From Rhinopithecus roxellana (lineage: Eukaryota; Chordata; Mammalia; Primates; Cercopithecidae): a DNA stretch of 64,000 bases. Where the stretch lies: contig NC_044549.1 of assembly GCF_007565055.1 (NCBI RefSeq), positions 63,888,882-63,952,881 of the forward strand, in the 5' to 3' direction. The notes under the pieces were generated by a model. The model worked only from the letters and a program-made list of their open reading frames with translations, did not search any database and was not told the origin of the DNA. Each line of letters begins with the position of its first letter. Position 1 is the stretch's first letter. Shown one piece after another: positions 20,776-31,463 of the stretch. The position numbers were made by a program, and so were the translations under genes.

Positions 20776-21282
20776 TTCAGAGGGAGGGGAATTAGATTTC
20801 CAAATAGAGGAGCATAAAAAATGTTCAGCCAGCTCTAATCCATCATAATTCTCATCTGAAATTCCCACTGTCTGGGTAATTAGCTGGGATTTGAAAGAGC
20901 CTAACGAGGACTCCACCTTCCAGAGGTGGCTTCAAATATCTTGATCTGAAATCTCCAGTGAGGGGTTTTTATTTGCATAAGGGATGTGTAGAAATAATAA
21001 TTTTCACCAGATGAGTGATTGGTTAAAAATATTTGCCTGCCAGAAATACTCTGCAGGGATCACCACCTTTGAGTCAAGGAGGTTTAAGACCCCGGCCAGG
21101 AAAATACGCCAGCACAAACTGAAGGTTAGAAGGTCACTTAGCTGTGTGTCCTCCAGTTCTCAAAGGCACCTGTTGTTTGATCCAACTAAAAGGGAGTTGA
21201 TTACAAATGAATGAAATTCTCTTGAAATTTTCTTATTGGAGAGCCCAAGTATAGAAAACAAGATGTCTCTGAGTTTACAGAA
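20776..21282. other. no gene seen; possible old repeat
   Basis: CAGAGGGAGGGGAATTAG and the following GAGGAGCATAAAAAATG have the look of an old LTR, but I cannot name it. The 76-codon frame at 20984-21214 is unsupported. Confidence 0.35.
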
Positions 21283-21763
21283 CAGGTTGCATGATTATTT
21301 TGAGCCCACATGCTCTAAGAAATGATTACACAAACAGAAAATTTGGTCTAAGACTTGTTTTTGTTCTAACATGCTACATAGCAGTGAGCTATGGGGGAGG
21401 AGCCACTTAGCTCCCAGCTACCTCTAAAGGTTGGCTGTGACCAATATTGCCTCCTTGTTCCAAATCTGACAATGTTGGGCAGCCCTATGGGCTTAGGTGA
21501 GTTGGCAACAGAGCTTCTCTCTCTCACATAGACCTTGAGATTCACATGACTTTGCTTTGCATATTTAGTTGCAGGCTAACAAACTGGAACTGGGAAATTG
21601 GAAGCTTGGCTAGGCTGGCCTGCAGCAGGCCCTACTTCATCTGATTACTGGAAGGAGCAAGTGGCACAAGCAACCACCATGCTTGGCAAGAGTAGGTGGC
21701 TCCTGCTGTCCTTGCTTAGTGCAGCGGCCCTGCCCAGGACTAAGGTGGCCCAAGGAATGTCAG
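21283..21763 (+). repeat. probable source region for the Tigger insert
   Basis: Two parts match the insert at 16616: 21634-21762 and the short 21285-21315, in reversed order relative to the insert. The surrounding sequence continues without a visible repeat boundary, so this is the likelier source. Confidence 0.65.
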
Positions 21764-22149
21764 CTGGGCCCATCTCACCAATCATATTCATTACTCCTCC
21801 TTCCAAGGGGAGGAGCAGGGAAGAGCTGGAGGGGGTCACTCTACTGTTGTTCCTTTCCAGGGAATAGGGAAGAAGCCTCCCCTTGGAAACAAGAGAATAG
21901 AGGAAGGGATATCCCAGCAAAGGTGTTTAAGACTCTTGCTGATAATCCTAGATACAGCTGCAGAGACAATGATGGAATCCTGCAGGGGCAGTGTAGACAT
22001 GAACCACTGACATTGAGGATATTATTGTGACACTGTCCTCACACTGGTGATGGCTGAGGAGAGCCCTATTTTATCCACATGCATTAGTTGTTTCCTGATG
22101 GAGACATGAGGCTCAGGTCTGACATTCCCTATGAACTGCCCTTTCTTCA
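21764..22149. other. no gene or repeat recognised
   Basis: Three overlapping 89-115-codon frames at 21598-22030 on both strands are not supported by any domain or context. Confidence 0.4.
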
Positions 22150-22235
22150 GCCACTTTGCGCCAGTACAGTTCTCTGACTATGGTGGGATCTAAATAAGTA
22201 TTTGTTGAGTTAATGAGCCCAGCAATAAGAGGCCA
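22150..22235 (+). repeat. possible L2 3' end
   Basis: TAAATAAGTATTTGTTGAGTTAATGAG resembles the L2 terminal repeat in two adjacent blocks. Confidence 0.4.
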
Positions 22236-22684
22236 GGGCAGGCAATGGGTCTGGTTGAACATTAGGGAGGTTCTTGGTATGTAATTTTACAAACTTGAAT
22301 GATGTGCAGAGAAACAACCTCCTTTTAAATGAAAGCTGACTTGTGGACTTCTAGGGTTGATTTACCATTTTAATTTAATTTTTTTGTATGTTAAGGTATT
22401 TATTTTGAATTTCAGAAACTACAGTATTTTTGATTTTTAATTAAGAAAATACATTTTAGAATTTCTAGATAGGACTTTGAAAATAAACATAGCACAATAT
22501 ACACAAAAGTAAATGACATTACATTAAATTTTACATTGTTTTGCAGTTTCAAATTTCATATGAATGTTCTAAAACAAATTTTAAAATTCTTTTCAATGTT
22601 TTGCTTCCCTCGGTGTTCATTATTGCCTATTTATAAAGTCATAAAAGGCCGAAAAATAAGTTTCTACTCATATTGAAAACCTGA
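22236..22684. other. AT-rich, nothing recognised
   Basis: A+T-rich sequence without a gene or a nameable repeat. Confidence 0.45.
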
Positions 22685-22818
22685 TTTTTTTTTTTTCCTT
22701 AAAATGGGGGTCTCTCACTGTGTTGCCCAGGCTGGTCTCAAACTCCTGGGCTCAAGGGATTCCCCACCTCAGCCCGCTGAGTAGCTAGAACAATAGGCCT
22801 TCATGGCCACACCCAGCT
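22685..22818 (-). mobile_element. free left Alu monomer (FLAM-like)
   Basis: A single 130-bp monomer: TGTTGCCCAGGCTGGTCTCA then GGGCTCAAGGGATTCC, with no right arm. TGAAAACCTG and TGAAAGCCTG flank it. Confidence 0.75.
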
Positions 22819-22828
22819 GAAAGCCTGT

Positions 22829-23142
22829 TTTTTTTTTTGTTGTTGTTGTTTGTTTGTTTTTTTGAGACAGAGTCTGGCTGTCTCACCAGGCTGGAGTGCT
22901 ATGGCATGATCTTGATTCACTGCAGCCTCTGCCTCCCTGGTTCAAGCGATTCTCCTGCCTCAGTCTCCCGAGTAGCTAGGACTATAGGCGCACACCACCA
23001 GGCCCAGATAATTTTTGTATTTTTAGTAGAGAGACGGGGTTTCACCATGTTGACTAGGATGGTCTCATTCTCTTGACCTCGTGATCTGCCTGCCTCGGCC
23101 TCCCAAAGTGCTAGGATTACGGGAGTGAGCCACCCTGCCTGA
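22829..23142 (-). mobile_element. AluS-type
   Basis: The T-rich tail has (GTT)n. The element ends CCACCCTGCCTGAC and is flanked by TGAAAGCCTG and TGAAAGCCTA. Confidence 0.93.
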
Positions 23143-23532
23143 CTGAAAGCCTATATTTTTATCCTCTGATGGACGAGAATGGAGGGGTATCTCCCACTCT
23201 CTAAGCTGGTCCAGTTCTAGTCCTAGGCCTGTAAATGTAGATCACAATCCTGATGAAGTCATGGGTTCCATCAGTGTTATTCTGGCATTGTTAGCGTAAT
23301 TGTCATGAACATATTTAAAATATTTTAGGCCACTGAGCAGGTGTAGGTTGTCCCCATAGTCAGTAAGAGGAGAAAGGCCATTTCCTGCCTAACTTGATTC
23401 CACCTGAAATTATCCATTTGACTTTGGGACTTGACTGAATGTTGGTATGTTGGCTGAAATGACACCAAAATATTGACTGTAATGGCAAGGGTAAAATGTA
23501 CTCCTCTGTTTTATTAATAGCTACTAATGTAA

Positions 23533-23550
<18 letters not shown>
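23143..23550. other. no gene seen; ends in (AT)n
   Basis: Unassigned sequence, with ATATATATATATAT at about 23535-23550 that probably belongs to the next Alu tail. Confidence 0.4.
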
Positions 23551-23567
<17 letters not shown>

Positions 23568-23852
23568 TTTTGAGACGGAGTCTTGCTCTGCCGCCCAGGC
23601 TGGAGTGCAGTGGCCGGCTCTCAGCTCACTGCAAGCTCCGCCTCCCGGGTTCAGCCATTCTCCTGTCTCAGCCTCCCGAGTAGCTGGGACTACAGGCGCC
23701 CGCCTCGTCGCCCGGCTAGTTTTTTGTATTTTTTAGTAGAGACGGGGTTTCACTGTATTAGCCAGGATGGTCTCGATCTCCTGACCTCATGATCCGCCCG
23801 TCTCGGCCTCCCAAAGTGCTGGGATTACAGGCTTGAGCCACCGCGCCCGGCC
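23551..23852 (-). mobile_element. AluY, Old World monkey type
   Basis: T-run of about 20, then GAGACGGAGTCTTGCTCTGC; ends GCCACCGCGCCCGGCC. CpG sites are largely intact, indicating youth. Confidence 0.94.
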
Positions 23853-23856
23853 TTAT

Positions 23857-24147
23857 ATTTTTTTTTTGAGACAGGGTCTTGCTCTGTCACCCAGGCTGGA
23901 GTGCAACAGCATGATCTCAGCTCACTGCAACCTCTGCCTCCCAGGTTCAAGCAATTCTCATGCCTCAGCCTTCTGAGTAGATGGATTACAGGTGCGTGCC
24001 GCCACGCCTGGCTAATTTTTGTATTTTTAGTAGAGAGGGGGTTTCACCATGTTGGACATGCTGGTCTCGAACTGCTGGCTTCAAGTGATCTGCGTGCGTT
24101 GGCCTCCTCAAGTGCCAGGATTATAGGAGTGAGCCACTGTGCTTGGC
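23857..24147 (-). mobile_element. AluS-type
   Basis: Adjacent to the preceding Alu in the same orientation; ends GCCACTGTGCTTGGCC. Confidence 0.93.
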
Positions 24148-24934
24148 CAATTTTATAATTTTTTATAATAAAAAAATTAAACAGTAGCATCCAACCATAT
24201 ATACTTAAATATTATATATATATATTTACATTCATAAAAATAATTATTAGTTTTCTGGATGAAGAACGGAGGCTCCAGAGTTAACTACATCAGTGGCTCA
24301 AGCTAGGCTGCATTTTAGAATCAAGGGCAGTGATGTCCAAGTCACAGTGACCAGTGGCATCAGAATCTCTTGGGGTGGGATCCTTTTATTACTATTTTGT
24401 AAAGGTCCCCAAGTTAAACTTGAAAAGTGAATTAGGTGATATTAGGTCAGAGATTAATACAAGTTATACTACTGATTATCTTACCCTAGCAAAGTATAGG
24501 TTAGTTTTTGTGATTTTCTTATGGATGCTGTTTCTAATAAAAGAAGAGGTTGATCTCTTGCTCGATGCAACTAAAAGGTGAGCTATAAAATCACACAGGT
24601 GATCACAACTCTACCCAAAGAACAGTGGCGCACCATACTTAATCTCAGCGCTAGTTCTTATCCTCAGGTGCTTGTCATTCATTCTTGGGACTTCAAAATA
24701 AATATATAGATATCCAGCAACCGCCTTAGACTAGATAAGTCAAAATCATTCATAAGGAGAGATACCTGAGCATATGAACTTTTAAAAAGGTTCATGATTT
24801 TGATGCCTCACCCTGGATGGAACTCTCTCATAGTATGCCACACGGTATGTCCTTAGCTGTATTCAGTAAAATTACAGGGAAGCAGATTCCAGTTTAAGAG
24901 AAGACAATGAAAATAATTTAGAGCTACCAAGTAA
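24148..24934. other. AT-rich; small MER5-like fragment possible
   Basis: 24340-24400 (AGTGGCATCAGAATCTCTTGG) resembles a MER5A-like piece. The rest is unassigned. Confidence 0.35.
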
Positions 24935-24966
24935 GAATGGTTTTTTTTTTGTTGTTGTTGTTTTTT

Positions 24967-25016
24967 AAAAATATGGAATGCTTCACGAATTTGCATGTCA
25001 TCCTTGCGCAGGGGCC

Positions 25017-25067
<51 letters not shown>

Positions 25068-25073
25068 GAGCAC
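24967..25073 (-). ncRNA. RNU6 (pseudogene): U6 snRNA copy (RNU6 pseudogene), full length
   Basis: The minus strand from 25073 to 24967 is a 107-nt U6 copy. It begins GTGCTCGCTTCGGCAGCACA and keeps the ACAGAGA-box region and the central AGCATGGCCCCTGCGCAAGG. It ends CCATATTTTT. I see two differences from the mammalian consensus, both transitions at CpG sites (ATGCAAATTC and GAAGCATTCC). U6 is the catalytic-core spliceosomal RNA. Genuine U6 genes need an upstream TATA box and PSE; here the 5' side is an Alu poly(T) tail, so transcription is unlikely. A second A-rich run follows its 3' end, as expected for L1-mediated retroposition. Confidence 0.93.
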
Positions 25074-25077
25074 TGTT

Positions 25078-25390
25078 TTGTTTTTGTTTTTGTTTTGTTT
25101 TTTTTTTGAGATGGAGTCTTGCTCTGTTGCTAGGCAGGAGTGCAGTGGCACGATTTTGGCTCACTGCAACCTCCGTCTACCCGGTTCAAGCGATTCTCCT
25201 GCCTCAGCCTCCCAATTAGCTGGGACTACAGGCATGAGCCACCATGCCCAGCTAATTTTTGTATTTTTTAGTAGAGATGGGGTTTCATCATGTTGGCCAA
25301 GATGGTCTTGATCTGTTGACCTCGTGATCTGCCCACCTCTGTCTCCAAAAGTACTGGGATTGTAGGTGTGAGCCAGTACACCCTGCCTGG
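25078..25390 (-). mobile_element. AluS-type, with a U6 copy in its tail
   Basis: Tail of (TTTTG)n, then GAGATGGAGTCTTGCTCTG; ends ACACCCTGCC. GAATGGTTTT occurs left of the U6 copy (about 24936) and right of the Alu (about 25390), so the duplication brackets Alu plus U6. Confidence 0.92.
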
Positions 25391-26329
25391 AATGGTTTTA
25401 AAGCAGTGAGCTCTCTGTGGCTGGAAGAATAAAAGCAAAGGTTGAATTATCACTCGCTGGGAATGCTATCAAGGGGTTTCAGTTAGTACTTGGATCACAT
25501 GATATTTGAATTTCCTCACAATTCTTAAGTTTCTATAGCTAAAACTTCCAACAGATCACAGTTAGTGGATCACATTGTCATGAAAACTCATGATTTTACC
25601 AGAAATTATCACGGTTATTTTGTCTGTAAAATGGATTAGAGTTTCGTAGTACTGGTGGAACATTGCCTCTGACATCAGTCTTACTGAGGGGAATACGTTT
25701 CCCCTCCTCTTCATGCTTGGATGGAGGGAAGGGAAATTCTCCTTGCTCCTTCAAAGCGAGAAGTGTAGGAAAAAGCTCTCTGTACCCTAATTCATTCCTT
25801 CCCAACAGAGAACTGTCTCATCCCATGGGTGATACAAGAAGGAACTGAGCATGTGTGGTCCAGCCCTTGGTGGACCTTGAAAGCTAACTGGTCTCAGAAT
25901 GCAAAGATGGGCTCTGCCCCAACAAGGCAGAGGCTCGCAGTTCTTTCCAATCAGGGAGAAATATTAGTGTCTGGAGAAAAATTCAGCCTTCTCTATTTCA
26001 GCTTATTCACTGATAAAGTGGATATTTTTCTCTTCCTCTGACTCCGATTTCTTATTACTCAACTTGTTACAAAGTGAAGAGGGGAATAAGAGAGTTACCT
26101 GTTGGTATCCTTAAACCCCTCACCTATCACAATACAGCAGTAAACTGTAACTGTCCATCTCTATGATACTTGGGTTCTGAAAGGTATTGCATTATTTTTT
26201 TCAAGTCAGTGAACTCTCATATTCTAAAGAATAAAAAGAACAAGACATTATATAAAATCCCTCTTTCTTTACTGGCATAAAAAATTTGGGATTTCTAACT
26301 GCTGAATTGTCTGTCCCTAAGAAATAATA
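25391..26329. other. no gene recognised; may include 3' UTR of the adjacent pseudogene
   Basis: Unique-looking sequence. No poly(A) remnant is visible just after the pseudogene stop codon, so a longer parental 3' UTR could extend into this stretch. Confidence 0.4.
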
Positions 26330-27580
26330 ACATTTTTCAAGTTTCCAGTTTATTGGGAATAATCTTAGTCATGACCTGCAGAAGTTGGTCCTGGACAATC
26401 TGGAGATGGGTCTTCTTTATCTTTGTAGGCTGTTCCAAACCAAATACAATACAGAAATTCTTCTCTCTCTCTTTTTTTTTTTTTTTTTTTGAGACAGAGT
26501 CTCGTTCTATCGCCCGGGCTGGAGTGCAGTGGCCGAATCTCAGCTCACTGCAAGCTCCGCCTCCCGGGTTCACGCCATTCTCCTGCCTCAGCCTCCCGAG
26601 TACCTGGGACTACAGGCGCCTGCCACCTCGCCCGGCTAGTTTTTTGTATTTTTTAGTAGAGACGGGGTTTCACTGTGTTAGCCAGGATGGTCTCGATCTC
26701 CTGACCTCGTGATCCGCCAGTCTCGGCCTCCTAAAGTGCTGGGATTACAGGCTTGAGCCACCGCGCCCGGCCAGAAATTCTTCTCTTAAATAACTAGTCA
26801 ATATTTGTAATTTTTCCAGTACACTTAAATCTTCACTCTTATATTCATCTTCATCCCATTCTTTTTCTTCTTCTTCTTCTTCTTCTTCAGTCTCTTCTTC
26901 AAGCCTCAACCAACCATGCTTCCCTGGGAACCTGAATATTTTTCTGGGTGTCCAATTGTTGACAGATTCACTGGCTTCTTCTGAGATCTTCTTCTAGCTT
27001 CGTTTCATCTTGCCTATTTTTAAGTTGCATTCGAAACTGTTCTGCAGCTTTTTCTTCAGCTTGGTTATTCATTGGAATCCTTTTTCTGTAGCTTTCTATT
27101 TTTTCCTCTGCTTTCCGTTTTAATGATGCCTCATGACCAAATGCCACTTTTCCCTGTTTTGATATTGAGAGGAATCGGTTCAACAATACCACCCCCACTC
27201 TCACCAAGTGCCTGACCACTTTTATAGCCCATCTTTTGGAGCAAGGCAAACCCTTTGTTTTCACAGCCTAGCGCATTCTTCAACCTATTGTCACGTCTTT
27301 CTTGTTCTTCTTTTAAACTCTTCTGCCTGAATTTCAAATTAGCTTCCTGTTGCTTTTCTTCTTTTCAATGGGCTTCTCAGATTTGCCTTAGCATTTGCAA
27401 GCCTGGTCTGATATGCTCTTGGACATTAATGAAGGAATCAGACATTAGTCCTCTTCTTCTGCCATGTTCAACTTCATATGGCTATAGTATCTGACAGCTC
27501 TCTACTCGCCCTGGGTCAGCTCCGGGGAGTGTGTGCTGGGCATGCACCCACCGACCAGTGTCGGACTTTCGGGCCTCAGG
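26330..27580 (-). pseudogene. GPATCH11 (pseudogene): processed pseudogene of GPATCH11
   Basis: On the minus strand an intron-less copy of the whole coding sequence runs from ATG at 27477 (MKLNMAEEE) to TAA at 26365. It includes the G-patch region (KGFALLQKMGYKSGQALG, about 27255-27200), the lysine/glutamate-rich middle and the acidic C-terminal run. The parent is a G-patch protein of about 285 codons. Breaks: a one-base loss near 27450, CGA to TGA at 27377-27379, an extra T near 27139, another stop near 26970 and a young Alu at 26465-26772. GC-rich sequence to about 27580 looks like the 5' UTR. AATAAA at about 26352 follows the stop. No introns and many breaks indicate a dead retrocopy. Confidence 0.9.
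26465..26772 (-). mobile_element. AluY, Old World monkey type, inside the GPATCH11 pseudogene
   Basis: Perfect 14-bp duplication AGAAATTCTTCTCT on both sides. It falls in the pseudogene C-terminal coding part. CpG sites are well kept. Confidence 0.95.
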
Positions 27581-28092
27581 CTCCCTACCATTTTTATCAT
27601 TTCTTAAATTCTCAGAATTGGAGAACTAGGTGTGGTGGATGTTTTCTCTTTGTCCCTCCAACCTACGCTATGTTCCCTCCTTCCACTCTGCTCTATGTCC
27701 TGGGAGGCTGACCTGTCTGAACCTTATCAGTGGGCTCCCTTGTCGTTTGGCACCTGATTGGGTTCAGCTCATGGGGAGCCCAGACTGTGAAGTCAGGGCA
27801 TTAATTTTCCACTTTACCCTTTACCTATAGGTCTCAGCTTCTAATAGGATGTCCTCTCTCTGGAATCTATGCCTCATCTCCATCTCTGCACCCCCTTCTC
27901 CTCCTTCCCTCTCTGTGTCTCCCTCAACCCCCAACATGCTTCATCCTTATTTTGCCCCTTTAGGACTTTGGTAATTGTCTTTCCTTACACTCTCCTTACA
28001 CTTTTATAACTAGTATCTTTTAAAAATTCTCCTTAAATTACTTAACCTGAGTATGTATCTCTTTCCTACCTGGACCCCAACCCATATTTTAG
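27581..28092 (+). repeat. possible old LTR-like repeat, unnamed
   Basis: GGGAGGCTGACCTGTCTGAAC, GTTTGGCACCTGATTGGGTTC and TTCTCCTTAAATTACTTAACC resemble an ancient interspersed repeat; 36950-37220 seems related. I cannot name it. Confidence 0.35.
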
Positions 28093-29157
28093 GTCAGTGG
28101 TTTTAAACTGGGGGTGATTGTATCCCCCAGGAAACATTTGGTAATGTCTAGAAACATTGTTTTGTTTTGTTTGTTTTAAATTTTATTTTAGGTTCAGGGG
28201 TACATGGGCAGGTAAACTGCATGTTGGATGGGTTTGGTACACAGATCATTTTATCACTTAGGTAATAAGAATATTATACAATAGGTAGTTTTTCAGTCCT
28301 CTCCCTCCTTCCACCCTTCACCCTCAAGCAAGCCCTGGTGTCTGCTGTTCCCTTTTTTGTGTCCATATGTGCTCACTGTTTAGCTCCCACTTATAAGAGA
28401 GAACATATGGTATTTTGTTTTCTATTCCTGTTAGTTCACTTAGTATAATGACTTCCAGCTCCACCTATGTTGCTGCAAAGGGCATAATCTTGTTCTTTTT
28501 TATGGCTGCATGGTGTTCCATGGTGTATATGTGCCACATTTTCTTTATCTAGCCTACTATTGATAGGCACCTAAGTTGATTCCGTATCTTTGCTATTTTG
28601 AACAGTGCTGCAATGATCATATGAGTGCAATTGTCTTTATGGTAGAATGATTTATATTCCTTTTGATATATAACCAATACTGGGATTGCTGGGGTGGAAT
28701 GGTAATTCTGCTTTGAATTCTTTGAGAAATCACAAAACTGCTTTCCACAGTGGCTGAACTACTTTGCATTCCTACCGGTAGTGTATAAGCATTCCTTTTT
28801 TTTCAAAACCTTGCCAGCATCTATTATTTTTTTGACTTTTTAATACTAATCATTCTGACTGGTGTGAGCTAGTATCTCATTGCGGTTTTGATTTGCGTTT
28901 CTTTAATGATTAGTGATGTTGAACATTTTTTCATGTACTTGTTGGCCACATGTACGTTATCTTTTGTGAAGTGTCTGTTCATGTAGAGACCCTGTTGATG
29001 GTCACAACTGGAGGTGGTTTAGGGATGTTTGCTACTGGCATCTAGAGGGTAGAGGGCAGGGATGCTACTAAATCCTGCAATGCACAGAACAGTCCCCTAC
29101 AACAGACAGTTATCCAGCCCAAATGTCAGTGATGCTGAGGTTGAGAAACCCCACTTT
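28093..29157 (+). mobile_element. MER20-type transposon split by an L1
   Basis: 28093-28158 (CAGTGGTTTTAAACTGGGGG, CCCCAGGAAACATTTGG) and 28984-29157 (CTACTGGCATCTAGAGGG, ATCCTGCAATGCACAG, GAGGTTGAGAAACCCCAC) form one element. Confidence 0.8.
28160..28983 (-). mobile_element. 5'-truncated L1 (L1P-type) 3' end
   Basis: Antisense L1 3' UTR and ORF2 end: GTACATGGGCAGGTAAACTG, CTCCACCTATGTTGCTGC, TTGCGGTTTTGATTTGCG. TCTAGAAACATT and TGTAGAGACCCT at the edges are the target duplication. The 5' truncation is at about 28983. Confidence 0.88.
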
Positions 29158-31304
29158 AGATGTTCACTCACATCTGCTATCACATCACAACCATAAAATC
29201 AACACATGTTTACAAACTGCATATAAATAAGAACCACTGAAATTCAAAGTTACAATGTTAACTGAAAGTTAAGGATGGAGTTATTTTGCTGAAATTAAAT
29301 TGCTGCTCACAATACAAGTGTGGCCCTGACTGCTTTGGTGCTGGTTGTTTTTCATTTTGTTGTATCTAAACTCCGTAAGCTGGAGGATAAATTACTTCTC
29401 TTAGTATGTCTGTCTACAAAAGCTACCAGAAAAGTATAAAATGGTTGTTCCTAGGGCATGCAGCAGGATTTTGTTGGCTTTTACTTTGCACCAATATAAT
29501 TTTTATCTAAAGTCTACCATTATTATTTTTCTCATTAACCCACATCAATTGAAGCTATGTTCATTGGTGCCAATATGTTCATAAATGCAACTGCAAAGGA
29601 CATGGGGTCCTATAGTCCTATGGCAATACTTAGTCCTTCAGATATTTTTTAAGCTATCATAAAAATTAAGGCAGGATATTTAAATAAAATATGGAAGACT
29701 CACAGAAACTTTAGAATCAATCCTTGGAGTCCTGTGAGAAAAACACTGTTCTGGTGTTTGATGGAAAACGGGAGTAGCCCCTAGTTTCTCCCCACGGTTG
29801 GTGATGGAAATGCGGAAGGCTTCCACTGTGGACAGAAGGTTTTGATAATGGGCAAATAGAGCTTTCTTCTTGGCTGTAATTTTTTTTAATGCCTCAAAGA
29901 TAAAGAAAGCTCTTTCTAATAAAATCTTTATCCCCAAGCAGTACACAGCGGGGGGTTCTTACGTATTTCAATCAACATGTTTTCCTTTCTCAGCTATGGC
30001 TTTCTAGATGAACTTCCCTTGTAGTAGGAAGGAAGATAGTAACATGAGGTTTTTCTCTGCATGAGAAAGATTTGTTTAGTTTCCTCCTTTTTCCCCTGGC
30101 TGGGGAGGTGTGTAAGCTTCTAAAGGCTGAGGAGTTTTCTCTGTACAGACCTGCTTTGCCGAGGGCTGTATTCCAAATTCCATGAGGACAATACAAACCT
30201 TATTCCTGTATCTAATAACACATTCAACTGACCATATCAATCACAAAATCTTGTGTTGCTTTTTATTTTGTTCAAGTGTTAGCACCTTTTGCAAATCTAA
30301 AACAATTATGAAACCATTTAAAAACAATAATGCTTAAATGCAAATACTTAAATGTTATTAAACTGTTAGCATCTTGCTGAATTATTTCCTTATGGTTAAT
30401 TACTTCATTTCTTTATAGCCAGCCATGATGGATTGCCAGTTAGGGTTGTTTCCTACTTTGTAAGAAAACATAGTTACATGCTTTGAAACTGCTCTGGATA
30501 CCCACAACAACTTTCAAAATAGTCTCATAGCAATTTTTTGTTTTTTATGGGGGGCCGTTCGTTTTAATTTGGTTTTTATTTTTAAATAAATATTTAGCTA
30601 CCGTGATTTTGATGAAAAGCTCTTTACTGGCTTAATGAAGGATTTTTATGGATCTATATAACATCAGTGTCTTAATTACTACAAATGGATAATAAACCCT
30701 TTTTCATAGATGAGAATGGGAAACACACAGAGTGAGCACCATTAGGAACAATTGGATTTTCACTTGATAATTCAGTAAAAAAAAAAAAAAGTAAATACTT
30801 CAAATAACAGCCCAAGGGGGAGTCTCTGCAGCTCCACCAGAAACCATAGAGCAGAACTAATTCTTACAGAGATTTTCTCTGTGTTTTTCGGGCTGTGACA
30901 AAAGCAAAATATAAATTCATGCAGGGAATGAAATAGCTGTTCATTTGGTGGGTGCTAATTAATTTCTCTCTGTTCACTGGAGACATTTAATTCCTCATCA
31001 TAAAAGGTTCTTGAATTTAGGAAGATACCCAGAGAGGAATATATGGCTCTAGGCAAGTAGCCGCAGTATACCAGGAGTATTGAAGATTCTTAAGATGTGT
31101 GTATGACTTTAAGGAATTCACTTGGTTTTAGAAACTCACTTCTTGCTCATTCATATTGGCCCATGTCTGGTTAGCAAAAGGCCAATCACAAAATAGTCTC
31201 AGAAAGGTTGTAGTTTCACTACTTCACATAAGTAAATGAAGAGCCCTTTAGTAGATCTTGCATGAGTTACTGAAATATCTCACTCTTAATAATTTCCTAA
31301 GCAG
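29158..31304. other. 2.1 kb without recognised gene or repeat
   Basis: AT-rich single-copy-looking sequence. Frames of 68-88 codons at 29680-30196 on the minus strand show no motif. 30810-31010 is of mixed composition with TAATTAATTTCTCTC-like text and could be conserved non-coding DNA; that needs a cross-species alignment. Confidence 0.45.
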
Positions 31305-31463
31305 AGATTTTCAAACTGGAGTGTGTCCAAAAATGTTCTGAAAATGAGGTAAAATGCAGATTTGGGGGCTCTGCTCTTTGATAGTGACTCAGTAGTTTTG
31401 GGTAGAGTCCAGGGATCTTTGGTGACTACCACACACATGGAAACACATTTTGAAAACACTGGT
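31305..31463 (+). mobile_element. MER5-type hAT transposon
   Basis: TTTTCAAACTGGAGTGTG at the left is inverted at the right (CACATTTTGAAAACACTGG); the centre has GAGTCCAGGGATCTTTGG. Confidence 0.6.

Noticed and set aside
24967..25073. Working U6 gene
   Set aside because: The upstream side is Alu tail, with no TATA or PSE at the expected spacing; the copy has retroposition marks.
26353..26712. 119-codon plus-strand frame
   Set aside because: Alu-derived frame over the GPATCH11 pseudogene antisense strand.
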